A stretch of DNA of 64,000 nucleotides from positions 63,217,431 through 63,281,430 of the forward strand of contig CM069442.1 in the NCBI GenBank assembly GCA_035610835.1. Reading direction: 5' to 3'. Shown here piece after piece: positions 53,501 to 59,944 of the stretch. Each line of letters opens with the position of its first letter. Within the stretch, counting starts at the first letter, position 1. Under the pieces are notes generated by a model. That model was given only the letters and a program-made list of their open reading frames with translations, was not told the origin of the DNA and searched no databases. A program made the translations under genes and the position numbers. The DNA is from Ophiura sarsii. Taxonomy: Eukaryota > Echinodermata > Ophiuroidea > Amphilepidida > Ophiuridae.

Positions 53501-56500
53501 AAAGGAAATAATCTGTCTTCTCGGTCATCAAAGTTATGTTAATTTTTGTTGGTTTTTGCTCCAAACACTAGTTGTGAGTGGATGAGTAAATCAGTAAATA
53601 AATATGTTTCCTATGTATACAATAAAGAAATTGTTCAATTTGGTGGAAAGCTAATTAATCCTCAATCAAAAGTTTATTAAAGAATAACGTCTAGAAATCT
53701 TAACATTTATGAGAATCAGTACAAATTCAGAAACAAATACAGTAGAAAAAGTTGAACTAAACTAAAGACAAAAACCTTAGAAAAGTAAAGAAACAAAGTG
53801 AGAAAGCGAGTGAAACTTACGGGCAGGGTAACCCCCGGGTGCGGCTGTGAACAATCAAGCAAAACATATATGACATAAATAAACAAGAGGTTCAATCAAA
53901 CAGTAAAAGATGACTAAACATTACGTTAACAGATGATGTCTCAGCTTCCTTTGGCTTTAAAGTACTACATGTATGCATTTGTTTGTTTGTTATTTGTTTG
54001 TTTGTTTGTTTGTTTGTTTATGTGTCCGTTTTTGTCATAGGCTTTTATGTGTTTGTTTTTGTGTTGTTGTTTGTGATTATTATCAGTATTTGCTTGGGAC
54101 TATAATGTATACAGTTTTTAAAGTTAAAAATGAATAGTTTTTTGCTTTTTGTTTTTATGAAGATATAGGTAGCTACATGTCCCAAAAAAAAAAGTAATTT
54201 AAAAGCCATAGTAAGCTGTGACAAACTGTTTTTGGCCTGAAATGGATAATCTTAAGGCCAGATGAAATATAACATGAATCCACATAAGGTACATATACAT
54301 ATCATGCAAAATATCAAAATATAATAATGCAGAAATTCTGACAGAATAAAGAAATACTGCAAAGCTCATGCTGTCTGGAGATATACAGGGCGAGTCAAAA
54401 AAAAGTTTACTCAACTTCAGCGATTTTTTTAGAAAAAAGTGTTCGTTTGTTTTCAAAACAATTTATTACGGTATAAAGACAAATTAATTAGCTTTGATAT
54501 GAATTTTATCTGGTTTAGATTGGTTGAGGGAAACTGATTTTACGCTGTTTTGAATGAAAGTGACCAATTTAACGTCCGAACACGCTTCCAGATCTTGACC
54601 ATTATATTTCATAAGATACGACCAATACAAAATTACAATACCGACAGCGAAAGGATCAATTCCTTTGTTATGAAATGATTAAAGTGTGGTAATTGTGTCA
54701 TAAATAGGCCTTAAAGCTGTCTATTGTCCCTCAGTGCAACCATCCTAAGCACACTCTCAAAGATCAGGAGAAAGACCAAACAAGATGCTGGATTATCAAG
54801 TGGGTTTCTATTCATTAACAGGAATAAATTTTACATGTAGAGAGAGAAAGACTATTACTTACTAGTATTACTGTGGACATTGACAATTTTTGATTGGTTC
54901 AAGGATAATGGTTACTTAATTGGACATATTTACGAAAAATAAGTGCAATATTATGTTTATTGATTTTATCAAAATACTATATCGTTTATTATTCACATTA
55001 TCAGATAGTCACTGGTGACAATTTGTATTCAATATCCTCACATTATCAGATGGTCACTGGTGACAATTTTTATTCAATATCCTCATTTAGTTTTATCATG
55101 TTTATGAATATCTCTTGCGGACTATTTAATCCTTGCAATTATCCATATTTCATGTTTTAATCTATTAGGAGACAATTTTGAACAAGTCTATTGTCTACTT
55201 AATTCTTTTAATAAACAAGATGTGTAATGCTTTACATCATAATCCTAGTAAACATTATTAAGCTCGTTAAGCTTGAAATTAAAAACCGTGTTTTTGGTGA
55301 AAAAACAGCTCCTGTACAGAAATAGTCATATTTACCTAACGGTATCATCAAATAGCGTGATTTTTTTTCCAGATGATAGCAAAGAAATGGCGTAATCATT
55401 TAAAGTTTTGTTTGCCTTGATTTTGTGGTCAGAAATAATTTTTTAGATTTTTTCAATTAGGGTAAACTTTTTTTTGACTCACCCTGTATGAGAGATATCT
55501 AAAACTTAAAGCCAGTGATGGAAATATATGTGCCATGTCAATACAAAGACACAATGAAGTATCGACAAATATCAACCAATACCAGAGTTTTGTCCCTTGT
55601 ATGACCCATCCATTAAAAAGACCCAAATACATGTATCTATCATGTGATCATGTGATGCAGTCAAGTCTGATAAGTAAAAACAATTTTTGAATCTCCATAA
55701 TTGGATTATCATCCACAAATGTTGCATTGCTCCCATTACAAATAGGGCAAAATTAGTTCAAGGTTTTTCAAAAGGAAAGACACCATTTTTATTGTTGTAA
55801 TTTTGTTACCAATGTATCAAAATCGGGATCAAAATAATTATTCCCTACTTTCAATGAATTATGTTTGATCACATCACATTATTCCATGTTACTTTCAATT
55901 TAAACAGAGATGTACATTTATTTGTACTTACGTGGGTATCCACCAGCAGATGCTGTTTTCAAGGAAGTGAGAAAAAGAGAGAAATATATTGTAATTATGA
56001 TAGTGGATTATGTGCACAATCATATCCCATGTAATAATGTCAATGTTACAGTTTTGTAGGCAATATACGAGGGGTATCAACAAGTTTTTGAAATCACCCA
56101 GAAGTGAAGAAGCTATATTGATGAAATTTTAGCAGTGTAATCACTGGTCCTTAAAAACCTTATTGCAAAAATGGTCTCATAAGTATGTTTATTTTTTATA
56201 CAGGTGGCGCTAGATGCCAAGGCCATGTAAATCAATGACGTCTTCCAATGGTGCTGTGTACATGGTAAATGATAATGGTACAATAACTGATCCTTGTGGA
56301 ACGCCTTCTTCAGAGGAGTATGAGGCTTAGAAATGTTGTCATTTGTCACTCGTAGGTCTCAATTTATCTCTGTAAATGACAAAATTTCTAAGCATTCACA
56401 TACACAACACATACGCATTTATTGACATAAATGTTAATTAAAAGATTAGAATACCAATTTAACCAGAATAACAACCTTATAGTATTTTCTTCATAGGTAA

Positions 56501-57683
56501 TCCATATAAGGAAAATTATCGAGCAATAAGTAAGATTGCAGCCAAATATGAGCTGTAGATCTGTATGCGATGGTTTTTTTTTAACTGTGTATGGTGAATA
56601 CGATTGACAAATTCTATTTATAAATCAAATGTAATCATTACCTCCTGGTGGTGCATAAGGTGCAGGTGCACCTCCTGGTGGTGGGTAACCGCCTGGTGCT
56701 GGAGGATAGCCTGCTGGCTGCTGTAGTGTAAAAAGGAAACAGGTTACATAAAGGCATATTATGTGATCTTTTCCAAGTAGCGCCCTCTATCATTGATTTT
56801 TACTAAGAAAGCAGATTTTCTTGCAGATTTGCATTTTTGATCATAAATCAAAGATCTCCTAAGTTACAGATCGATACAACTCCTAATTACTTCAAAATCA
56901 TGATTTGAAAAATAGATTGTACACCGAGCGGTACAATCTATTTTTCAAATTTTACTCTAAATTCACTCTTTAAACCATGATTTTGAGGTTATTAGGAATC
57001 GTATCGCTCTGTAACTTGGAATATATTTATGATTTATGATCAGAAAAGTAAATCTGCAAGAAAATTTGCTTCCAATTTTTTTTTTTAGGATTAAGGGCGT
57101 CCCATGGAAAAGATCACATAATATACCTTTAAAGGTGTATGTTCCAATCACTTTTTTTGGCTATGACTTTCTTTTTCACATCAAGCTATTTTGATAGCAA
57201 AAGAATCCCCATATTTTTCTCATTACTGTATGTCTGTAAAATCTTAGGGCCAGAAATGTTCCATTTAGAAATTATAGGCTAAAATGAGGTGAATTACTGC
57301 CAAATGTGGTTAACCAACCGCCAGTTTGTGTACTACTCAATGGTCAAAATTTCTTTGACCTAGTGCTTCTAAAATAAGAACCGTTGGAGTTATGCAACTC
57401 AAACATTAAAATGCGACAATTTTAAGGATGACCTTTCATGTCAAATAGAAAACATCAAGTTGAAAGTTGGGTCAGCGATCAGAACAACCTTTAAATGTAC
57501 ATTTGATTTTATAATTTTTTTGGTGATATGGTATTTTTGCTTCAACCAAAAAAATTCAACAGATCTATAATTTTGATGGGCCACAAGCCCACAACAAATT
57601 GATTACGCTTCATGTATTGTTGAGAATGTCTGTGCATAAACTGATAATGCTTCATGTATTGTTGAGAATGTCTAAAACTTATG

Positions 57684-57760
<77 letters not shown>

Positions 57761-57996
57761 CGATTGATTGATTGATCGATTGATCGATTGATCGATTGAT
57801 CGATTGATCGATTGATCGATTGATCGATTGATCAATCGGGTTGATTGATTGATTGATTGATTCTTACAGCAGGTGGGTAGCCTCCTGGTGCTGGAGGATA
57901 ACCTGGTTGACCAGCTGGTGGAGGATATCCACCTGGCGCTGGTGGGTAACCACCGGGGGCTGGAGGGTAACCGCCGCCTGGAGGAGGATAGCTCAT
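23393..57996 (-). CDS. ANXA7-like: Annexin (ANXA7/ANXA11-like), whole coding span, 20 coding exons
   Basis: The joined exons encode 581 residues. Annexins bind acidic phospholipids in a calcium-dependent way at membrane surfaces; ANXA7 and ANXA11 act in vesicle aggregation, secretion and, for ANXA11, RNA-granule tethering. Residues 1-245 are low complexity: GGYPP-type repeats, then GYGQPPA repeats, then a His/Asp/Glu stretch. Residues 276-581 form four annexin repeats. Calcium loops read KGMGTDE (290-296), GLGTDE (363-368), KKMGTDE (446-452) and KGAGTDD (521-527). The partner acidic residues 39 positions after each loop Thr are all present (E333, D405, E489, E564). The start [10 protein letters not shown] matches the MSYP start of vertebrate ANXA7/11. 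Motifs such as [12 protein letters not shown] and QGNRDE fit that subgroup. All splice sites are GT-AG and phases agree at all 19 junctions. No convincing AATAAA lies just below the stop, and the 5' untranslated exon is not identified. Whether it is orthologous to ANXA7 or ANXA11 is undecided. Confidence 0.93.
24403..24515 (-). CDS. ANXA7-like: Annexin exon 19 (repeat 4)
   Basis: 113 nt, residues 502-539. It encodes [20 protein letters not shown] and then [12 protein letters not shown], the repeat-4 calcium loop and helices. Acceptor TTTCTCTTAG, donor GAA|GTAAGT. Confidence 0.95.
24819..25123. mobile_element. CpG-rich inverted repeat in intron 18
   Basis: GGCATAGGTTTGGTGGCGCT and TGGCCACGCG return inverted at 25123-25050. 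The segment is richer in CpG than the surrounding intron. No ORF or target duplication was identified. Confidence 0.55.
25446..25521 (-). CDS. ANXA7-like: Annexin exon 18 (repeat 3 end)
   Basis: Encodes [20 protein letters not shown] and then GLKAV (residues 477-501). E489 partners the repeat-3 loop. Acceptor ATTTGTAG, donor TCA|GTAAGT (phase 1). Confidence 0.94.
25597..25929. mobile_element. hAT-type MITE close to exon 18
   Basis: The inverted ends are CAGGGCTTGAAA and TTTCAAGCCCTG. Flanking octamers CTCTATAG and CTCTGTGG match at six of eight positions, as expected for an aged 8-bp target duplication. It lies 75 bp from exon 18. Confidence 0.75.
26052..26292. mobile_element. Short inverted-repeat element
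   Basis: TTTATATAACGCATGAAAAT is exactly inverted at the other end. About 240 bp, no ORF. Confidence 0.7.
26521..28017. repeat. Compound repeat with mariner-like ends
   Basis: 26640-26795 is directly repeated at 27665-28017 (GGGAAGATAAACTAGATTAA, ATGGTTCAATGCACACATCA), both ending TTGATTCACCCTGTATA. The second copy carries about 190 bp of extra sequence (27719-27905). 26528-26615 is inverted at 27585-27665. The CACCCTGTATA ends resemble those of the mariner-type element at 54386. Confidence 0.6.
28404..28574 (-). CDS. ANXA7-like: Annexin exon 17 (repeat 3)
   Basis: 171 nt, residues 420-476. It begins [10 protein letters not shown] and carries [20 protein letters not shown] and then [13 protein letters not shown]. 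The repeat-3 loop has Lys where the first Gly of G-x-G-T usually sits, as in several annexins whose third site is modified. Acceptor GTTACCAG has a poor pyrimidine tract; donor AAG|GTATGG, phase 0-0. Confidence 0.95.
28945..29213 (-). pseudogene. Three decayed tandem copies of the exon 16 3' end
   Basis: Read on the minus strand, segments at about 28995-28945, 29103-29047 and 29213-29166 resemble the last 48 nt of exon 16 (GGTGACACC through TCTATGTGCCAG) and keep a GT donor. The middle copy keeps the frame (KRLLVSMC) but its last codon is TAG instead of CAG. The other two have indels. No acceptor sites are evident. Confidence 0.7.
29244..29646. mobile_element. hAT-type MITE with exact 8-bp target duplication
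   Basis: The inverted ends are CAGGCTTCTCGTTA and TAACGAGAAGCCTG. ACCCCTAC is duplicated at 29236-29243 and 29647-29654. Internal ATTATGGGGTCC repeats and an ATTGCGTCC/GGACGCAAT hairpin are present. It lies between exon 16 and its third decayed copy. Confidence 0.92.
29678..29757 (-). CDS. ANXA7-like: Annexin exon 16 (repeat 2 end)
   Basis: Encodes [20 protein letters not shown] and then LVSMCQ (to residue 419). D405 supplies the acidic ligand for the repeat-2 loop. Acceptor TTTATTTTAG, donor CAG|GTAAGA. Three decayed copies of its 3' end lie downstream in the next intron. Confidence 0.95.
31440..31811. mobile_element. TTAA-flanked MITE, family A, copy 1
   Basis: TTAA lies on each side; inverted ends are AGGTTTATTATGCGAT and AGGTATATTATGTGAT. 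Almost the whole element is palindromic (AAATCTGCAAGAAAATC near both ends; a central hairpin around 31610-31635). Shares ends and body with 56752-57128. Confidence 0.8.
32121..32211 (-). CDS. ANXA7-like: Annexin exon 15 (repeat 2)
   Basis: Encodes [20 protein letters not shown] and then [10 protein letters not shown] (residues 363-392), with the canonical repeat-2 calcium loop GLGTDE. Acceptor GTAAACAG, donor C|GTAAGT (phase 1). One copy of an intronic duplication starts 27 bp from the acceptor. Confidence 0.96.
32238..32650. repeat. Intronic duplication, copy 1
   Basis: Begins GATGTCACATTTTTTCATAT and is about 90% alike to 33038-33725 by eye. It lies 27 bp from exon 15. Confidence 0.85.
32655..33036. 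other. CpG-richer spacer between duplicated blocks
   Basis: A segment with many CpG pairs (CGCGCGCC, GACGCGCAATTGCCGCG) in an otherwise AT-rich intron. The minus strand has an open frame (32940-32701) with no recognised family. Confidence 0.4.
33038..33725. repeat. Intronic duplication, copy 2
   Basis: Second copy of the block at 32238. It has two extra segments (about 33200-33320, A-rich, and about 33447-33583), or the first copy has lost them. Confidence 0.85.
33786..33899 (-). CDS. ANXA7-like: Annexin exon 14 (end of repeat 1, start of repeat 2)
   Basis: Encodes [20 protein letters not shown] and on through the repeat 1-2 linker to HKAIK (residues 325-362). E333 is the acidic calcium ligand that partners the repeat-1 loop. 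Acceptor TGTTTCCAG, donor AAA|GTGAGT, phase 0-0. Confidence 0.96.
35505..35599 (-). CDS. ANXA7-like: Annexin exon 13 (repeat 1)
   Basis: Encodes [20 protein letters not shown] and then [12 protein letters not shown] (to residue 324): the rest of the repeat-1 loop and its helices B-C. Acceptor TCACACAG, donor AAG|GTATGT. Strongly conserved annexin sequence. Confidence 0.96.
35600..38053. other. Intron 12, nothing further recognised
   Basis: AT-rich intron. A short perfect inverted pair (GCTACGATAACTGC / GCAGTTATCGTAGC) lies at 37908-37963, just upstream of exon 13 in gene orientation. No exon is supported. Confidence 0.45.
38054..38198 (-). CDS. ANXA7-like: Annexin exon 12 (linker and start of repeat 1)
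   Basis: 145 nt, residues 245-292. A short linker ([18 protein letters not shown]) is followed by the core start [20 protein letters not shown] and the first part of the repeat-1 calcium loop, AMKGM. Acceptor ATATAG, donor ATGG|GTCAGT (phase 1). GTI and FDA near the repeat start are typical of annexin A7/A11. Confidence 0.94.
38552..38565 (-). CDS. ANXA7-like: Annexin exon 11 (14-nt microexon)
   Basis: The 14-nt exon CTGCAAAACCCAAG is flanked by AAATGCAG and GTATGT and encodes the end of one Ala codon, then AKPK. It is needed to connect exon 10 (ending in phase 1) with exon 12 (starting in phase 0); without it the frame breaks. A pyrimidine-rich stretch lies about 25 bp upstream. This is the least certain exon of the model. 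Confidence 0.7.
39415..39597. mobile_element. Short TGTGACC-ended MITE, copy 1
   Basis: TATGTGACCAATCACATC at the left and GTAACTGGTCACATA at the right are inverted. Related to 59945-60204. Confidence 0.55.
39813..40247. mobile_element. Tc1/mariner-type MITE
   Basis: TA lies on each side. Inverted ends are CACTCGTCAAAAGAAGTTCC and CACTCGGCAAAAGAAGTTCT. Inner arms are also inverted (AATAAGCAGA, GCATGCATG region). No ORF. Confidence 0.8.
40753..40821 (-). CDS. ANXA7-like: Annexin exon 10 (69 nt, His-rich)
   Basis: Encodes [12 protein letters not shown] followed by [10 protein letters not shown] (residues about 217-239). The His/Asp/Glu cluster could bind metal ions, but nothing else in the window tests this. 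Acceptor TACTAACAG, donor GAAG|GTATGA, symmetrical phase 1-1. Confidence 0.84.
42137..42373. mobile_element. Inverted-repeat element with a perfect internal hairpin
   Basis: AGAGCTACATTGTGGG is inverted at the right end. Inside, GTGTCTGTACATTGTGCA (42307-42324) pairs perfectly with 42333-42350 across an 8-nt loop. Confidence 0.75.
43585..43644 (-). CDS. ANXA7-like: Annexin exon 9 (60 nt)
   Basis: Encodes [19 protein letters not shown], continuing the Gln/Pro-rich tail. Acceptor TTCTGTACAG, donor G|GTATTA, symmetrical phase 1-1. The donor is weaker than its neighbours, so exon skipping is plausible. Confidence 0.85.
44987..45241 (-). CDS. ANXA7-like: Annexin exon 8 (255 nt, GYGQPPA repeats)
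   Basis: The largest N-terminal exon, residues about 112-196. It contains several GYGQPPA-type units, then a Gln/Pro-rich end ([15 protein letters not shown]). Acceptor TTCATTCTTTGCAG, donor G|GTGAGT, symmetrical phase 1-1. The composition resembles the disordered tails of ANXA7 and ANXA11 that promote self-association; that function is inferred from the family. Confidence 0.92.
45242..48135. other. Part of intron 7, no exon seen
   Basis: AT-rich intron with a poly-C tract near 46010 and a direct 22-bp duplication (TTAAGATCCACAAATACAAT) near 46300. No further annexin exon is required by the phases. Confidence 0.5.
48136..48488. mobile_element. hAT-type MITE with exact 8-bp target duplication
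   Basis: CTCCACAG is duplicated at 48128-48135 and 48489-48496. The termini begin CAGGGGTCGCATT and end AGTGCTATTCCTG. Internal GGACCCCTTAAATTTG repeats are present. It ends 21 bp from the exon 7 donor. Confidence 0.85.
48518..48550 (-). CDS. ANXA7-like: Annexin exon 7 (33 nt)
   Basis: Encodes [10 protein letters not shown] plus junction codons. Acceptor TTTACACAG, donor C|GTAAGTATT, symmetrical phase 1-1. A hAT-type element with its 8-bp target duplication ends at 48496, only 21 bp past the donor boundary. Confidence 0.86.
49597..50694 (+). mobile_element. Mariner-type element with decayed transposase start
   Basis: TA lies on each side. The inverted ends CAGGGTGTCCCAAAAGTCTA match exactly. 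Inside, from ATG at 49975, the frame reads [20 protein letters not shown] and is then broken by stops; this resembles the N-terminal DNA-binding part of mariner-family transposases. The catalytic part is missing, so the element cannot move by itself. Confidence 0.8.
50714..50901. mobile_element. TTAA-flanked MITE, family C
   Basis: TTAA on each side; the ends AGGAGGTGTCCAGCAAGCAC and AGAGGTGTCCAGCAAGCAC are inverted. 188 bp, nearly all palindromic. Confidence 0.75.
51028..51051 (-). CDS. ANXA7-like: Annexin exon 6 (24 nt)
   Basis: Encodes YGPGGYP plus junction residues. Acceptor CATACAG, donor TATCCTC|GTAAGTTTT, symmetrical phase 1-1. It is a duplicate of exon 5 in length, phase and sequence. 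Confidence 0.86.
51549..51625 (-). repeat. tRNA-derived sequence (SINE head or tRNA relic)
   Basis: On the minus strand GGTTCGATTCC (51570-51560) is a perfect B-box with a CCAGG/CCTGG stem, preceded by an A-box-like TGTCTCAATTAGATAGGG. The 5' acceptor strand does not pair, so it is not called as a tRNA gene. Confidence 0.65.
52697..52720 (-). CDS. ANXA7-like: Annexin exon 5 (24 nt)
   Basis: Encodes GGPGGYP plus junction residues. Acceptor GTGTACAG, donor TATCCTC|GTAAGTTTT. The donor region is nearly identical to that of exon 6, and the introns on the acceptor side of both exons are similar, indicating tandem duplication. Confidence 0.86.
52998..53017. repeat. Poly-G tract
   Basis: About 20 G in a row in intron 4, in a GTTGTTG-rich context. 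Confidence 0.9.
53821..53844 (-). CDS. ANXA7-like: Annexin exon 4 (24 nt)
   Basis: Encodes an eight-residue step of the N-terminal repeat, APGGYPA flanked by prolines formed at the splice junctions. Acceptor TTCACAG, donor C|GTAAGT, symmetrical phase 1-1. Confidence 0.85.
53977..54021. repeat. TTTG microsatellite
   Basis: About ten GTTT units with one interruption. Confidence 0.9.
54386..55486. mobile_element. Mariner-type non-autonomous element
   Basis: TA on each side; ends CAGGGCGAGTCAAAAAAAAG and CAGGGTGAGTCAAAAAAAAG are inverted. About 1.1 kb, as long as the element at 49597, with no intact frame. A tandem duplication of about 46 bp sits at 54995-55085 (CACATTATCAGATGGTCACT). Confidence 0.8.
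55932..55952 (-). CDS. ANXA7-like: Annexin exon 3 (21 nt)
   Basis: Encodes the end of codon 70 through codon 76 and the first base of codon 77, adding SAGGYP. Acceptor AAAACAG, donor C|GTAAGT. It starts and ends in phase 1, so skipping it keeps the frame. Confidence 0.85.
56066..56230 (+). mobile_element. Mariner left end, solitary
   Basis: TACGAGGGGTATCAACAAGT followed by TTTTGAAATCACCC is a mariner-like terminal repeat. No matching right end was found nearby, so this is probably a truncated copy. Confidence 0.55.
56642..56720 (-). CDS. ANXA7-like: Annexin exon 2
   Basis: 79 nt encoding residues 44-69 plus the first base of codon 70, again Pro/Gly/Tyr-rich ([20 protein letters not shown] and onward). 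It starts in phase 0 and ends in phase 1 with donor G|GTAATG. The acceptor is a NAGNAG type (ACAG then CAG), so an isoform lacking Gln44 is possible. A TTAA-flanked MITE begins 32 bp upstream of the acceptor. Confidence 0.88.
56752..57128. mobile_element. TTAA-flanked MITE, family A, copy 2
   Basis: Same ends and body as 31440-31811 (GGCATATTATGTGATCTTTT, AAATCTGCAAGAAAAT, central hairpin near 56920). TTAA at 57129-57132; the left TTAA is changed to ATAA. It starts 32 bp upstream of the exon 2 acceptor in gene orientation. Confidence 0.82.
57133..57490 (+). mobile_element. TTAA-flanked MITE, family B, copy 3
   Basis: Abuts the family A element and shares its TTAA (57129-57132). The other TTAA is at 57491-57494. 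Interior matches 1241-1577 (GTGTACTACTCAATGG, AAGAACCGTTGGAGTTATGC). Confidence 0.8.
57687..57862. repeat. TGAT / GATCGATT microsatellite beside the exon 1 donor
   Basis: Over 40 TGAT-type units, part of them alternating GATT and GATC. It ends five or six bases from the exon 1 splice donor, so intron 1 opens as GTAAGAATCAATCAATC. Confidence 0.95.
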
Positions 57997-58027
57997 GTTG
58001 ATGTTGAGTATGGTACTACTGGAGAAT
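57868..58027 (-). CDS. ANXA7-like: Annexin exon 1 (coding 57996-57868, with 5' UTR)
   Basis: Encodes residues 1-43, starting [10 protein letters not shown] and continuing as tandem GGYPPAP units. The ATG at 57996-57994 is chosen because the protein start matches the annexin A7/A11 family. The frame stays open upstream, but a pyrimidine-rich acceptor (CTTCTCCAG) ending at 58028 implies that 58027-57997 is 5' untranslated sequence joined to a further upstream exon; a second AG allows a start at 58018. The donor is GCT|GTAAGA (phase 0), directly followed by a TGAT-type microsatellite. Confidence 0.88.
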
Positions 58028-58132
58028 CTGGAGAAGAGATAAAAAACATAGAATGGCAAGAAAAATCTTCATTTTATGTTCAGCTTTCTGCAAATTTGAC
58101 ACTTTCGATTTCATGTCATAGAACTTATTTAA

Positions 58133-58488
58133 AGGTAGATGACCCGATCACATTCCGATTTTCAACTTGAAGTTTTCTATTCTACATGAAAGGTCATCCT
58201 TAAAAAAGTTGTGTTCCAAAGTTTGAGTTGCATAGCTCTAATGGTTCTTATTTTACACGCACAAGATGCTGTGAACTGTACCCATTGAGTAGTACACAAA
58301 CTATATCGGTGGTTACCACCTTTCGCGGTAATTCGACGTTATTTCATCGATTTCTCCGTAATTATACCGATTTTGGCCGTCAAATTTCAGTATGATGATG
58401 AGAAAAATACGAGCTTTCATATGATATGAAAATCTCCGTATGTTTGAAATAATTCTGTGTTACGAAAATGTGATCGGGTAATCTACCT
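58133..58488 (-). mobile_element. TTAA-flanked MITE, family B, copy 4
   Basis: TTAA on both sides; inverted ends are AGGTAGATGACCCGATCAC and AGGTAGATTACCCGATCAC. The body is the reverse complement of the copies at 1241 and 57133, so two copies face each other across exon 1. Confidence 0.82.
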
Positions 58489-58729
58489 TTAATATTTAGC
58501 GATCATTTATCGGATTACATGTAACCAAGGGCTTTAGGCAGCCAGCCATGTAGGGCGTGTTTTACACATGCACAGTTTTTGTCCACATGGCCTATACTTA
58601 GTACACAAATCCTTAAATGTACACACCCAGTTTTTGAATTTACACAATTTACCCACCCACACCTTCAAATCCTACCTAAAACCTTGCAAGTACTCAACAC
58701 TAACACTAACAACATTGGCACATTTGTAG

Positions 58730-59860
58730 TCCCAATCGGTACCGTTGTGCAATACCACCACCCTCCATAGTCCATAGACTTACGACGTCGCGAAATTCAC
58801 ATCGAGTGTCAGCACTGCCGATTTTTCACCTCAATATTTTCCCCAAAATGAGGATGCTGGATCAACATTAATGAACTCAATGTATTACTAGAAGCGTTCT
58901 ACGAATAACATGTGAGTGCATTTGATATATTTTAGTTACATGTATATTTGATGTGCAAATGATGATTTCAAAATGTAATTTTTGCGATGTCAGATGTCAA
59001 TGATGGGTGGTGTGGCTTTAGCAGGCCCGTAACTAGGGGGGGGGGACACCACCCCCCAAATCTGAAAAAAATCCTTTTTTTTTGTACCAATGTACCTTTT
59101 TTTGGTACCAATGTTTAAAAAAAAATTGGGGGCAACCTTTTACAATTTTTTTGGTACCAATGTACCTTTTCCGAAAAATATGCCCCCCCCCCCCTAAAAA
59201 AAATCCTGCTTACGGGCCTGGGCTTTAGTATAGAGAAGCATGAACAATAGTAAAGCCACCATATTGATTCATTCATAGCGAATTTGGATGACCGCCCCAT
59301 CATGCCCATCCCCACTACAACTATACTCTGTTTGGCCATCTCGAGACAGTGACGTAACTGAACAGGCGCAGCTTTTACGCACGCGTGTGTATCTTCCGCC
59401 TTTCAACGCTCGTGTTTGTACGCCAGCGCCACGAGTATGCGCGCGCGTTATCTGATGCAATTAGTAGAATACTAGTCCCAATCGGTACCGTAGTGCAAGT
59501 GTATCTTCGATACACGGTACCACTACCCTCCATAGACTCACAACGTCGCGAAAATCACATTTTGAAATCAAGATTTTCACATCAAATATAATTTAAATCA
59601 ATCAAAATGCACTCACATGTTGTTCCTAGAACTCTTAGTAATACATTGAGTTCATTAATTTTGATCAAGCATCCTCATTTTGGGGGAAATATTGAGGTAA
59701 AAAACGGCAGTGCTGACACTCAATGTGAATTTCGCGACGTCGTGTGTCTATAGAGGGTGTTGTGGCTATAGTATAGTGAAGCATGAACGATAGTATAGCC
59801 ACCATTGGGTCTAGTAGAATACGCGGTTACGTCACTGTCTCGAGACGGCCAAACAGAGTA
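58730..59860. repeat. Mosaic of inverted and direct repeats
   Basis: CGACGTCGCGAAATTCACAT near 58795 returns inverted at 59730-59745. ACTCTGTTTGGCCATCTCGA near 59325 returns inverted at 59835-59855. AGTCCCAATCGGTACCGT at 58729 and 59475, and AGAAGCATGAACAATAGT-type sequence at 59233 and 59778, are direct. It looks like nested copies of one palindromic element. Confidence 0.6.
59022..59220. mobile_element. hAT-type MITE with exact 8-bp target duplication
   Basis: GGCTTTAG is duplicated at 59014-59021 and 59221-59228. Inverted ends are CAGGCCCGTAA and TTACGGGCCTG. G and C runs and TTGGTACCAATGT repeats lie inside. Confidence 0.92.
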
Positions 59861-59944
59861 GGCCTATACATACACACTGCAGACAGGCAATCTTTTTGCA
59901 AGTGAAAGTGAAACTTGATTGAAAGTCCAAGCATCTTGGATCAT

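Noticed and set aside
57542..57835. Open frame of repeated INQS/IDQS units
   Set aside because: It is the translation of the TGAT microsatellite in intron 1.
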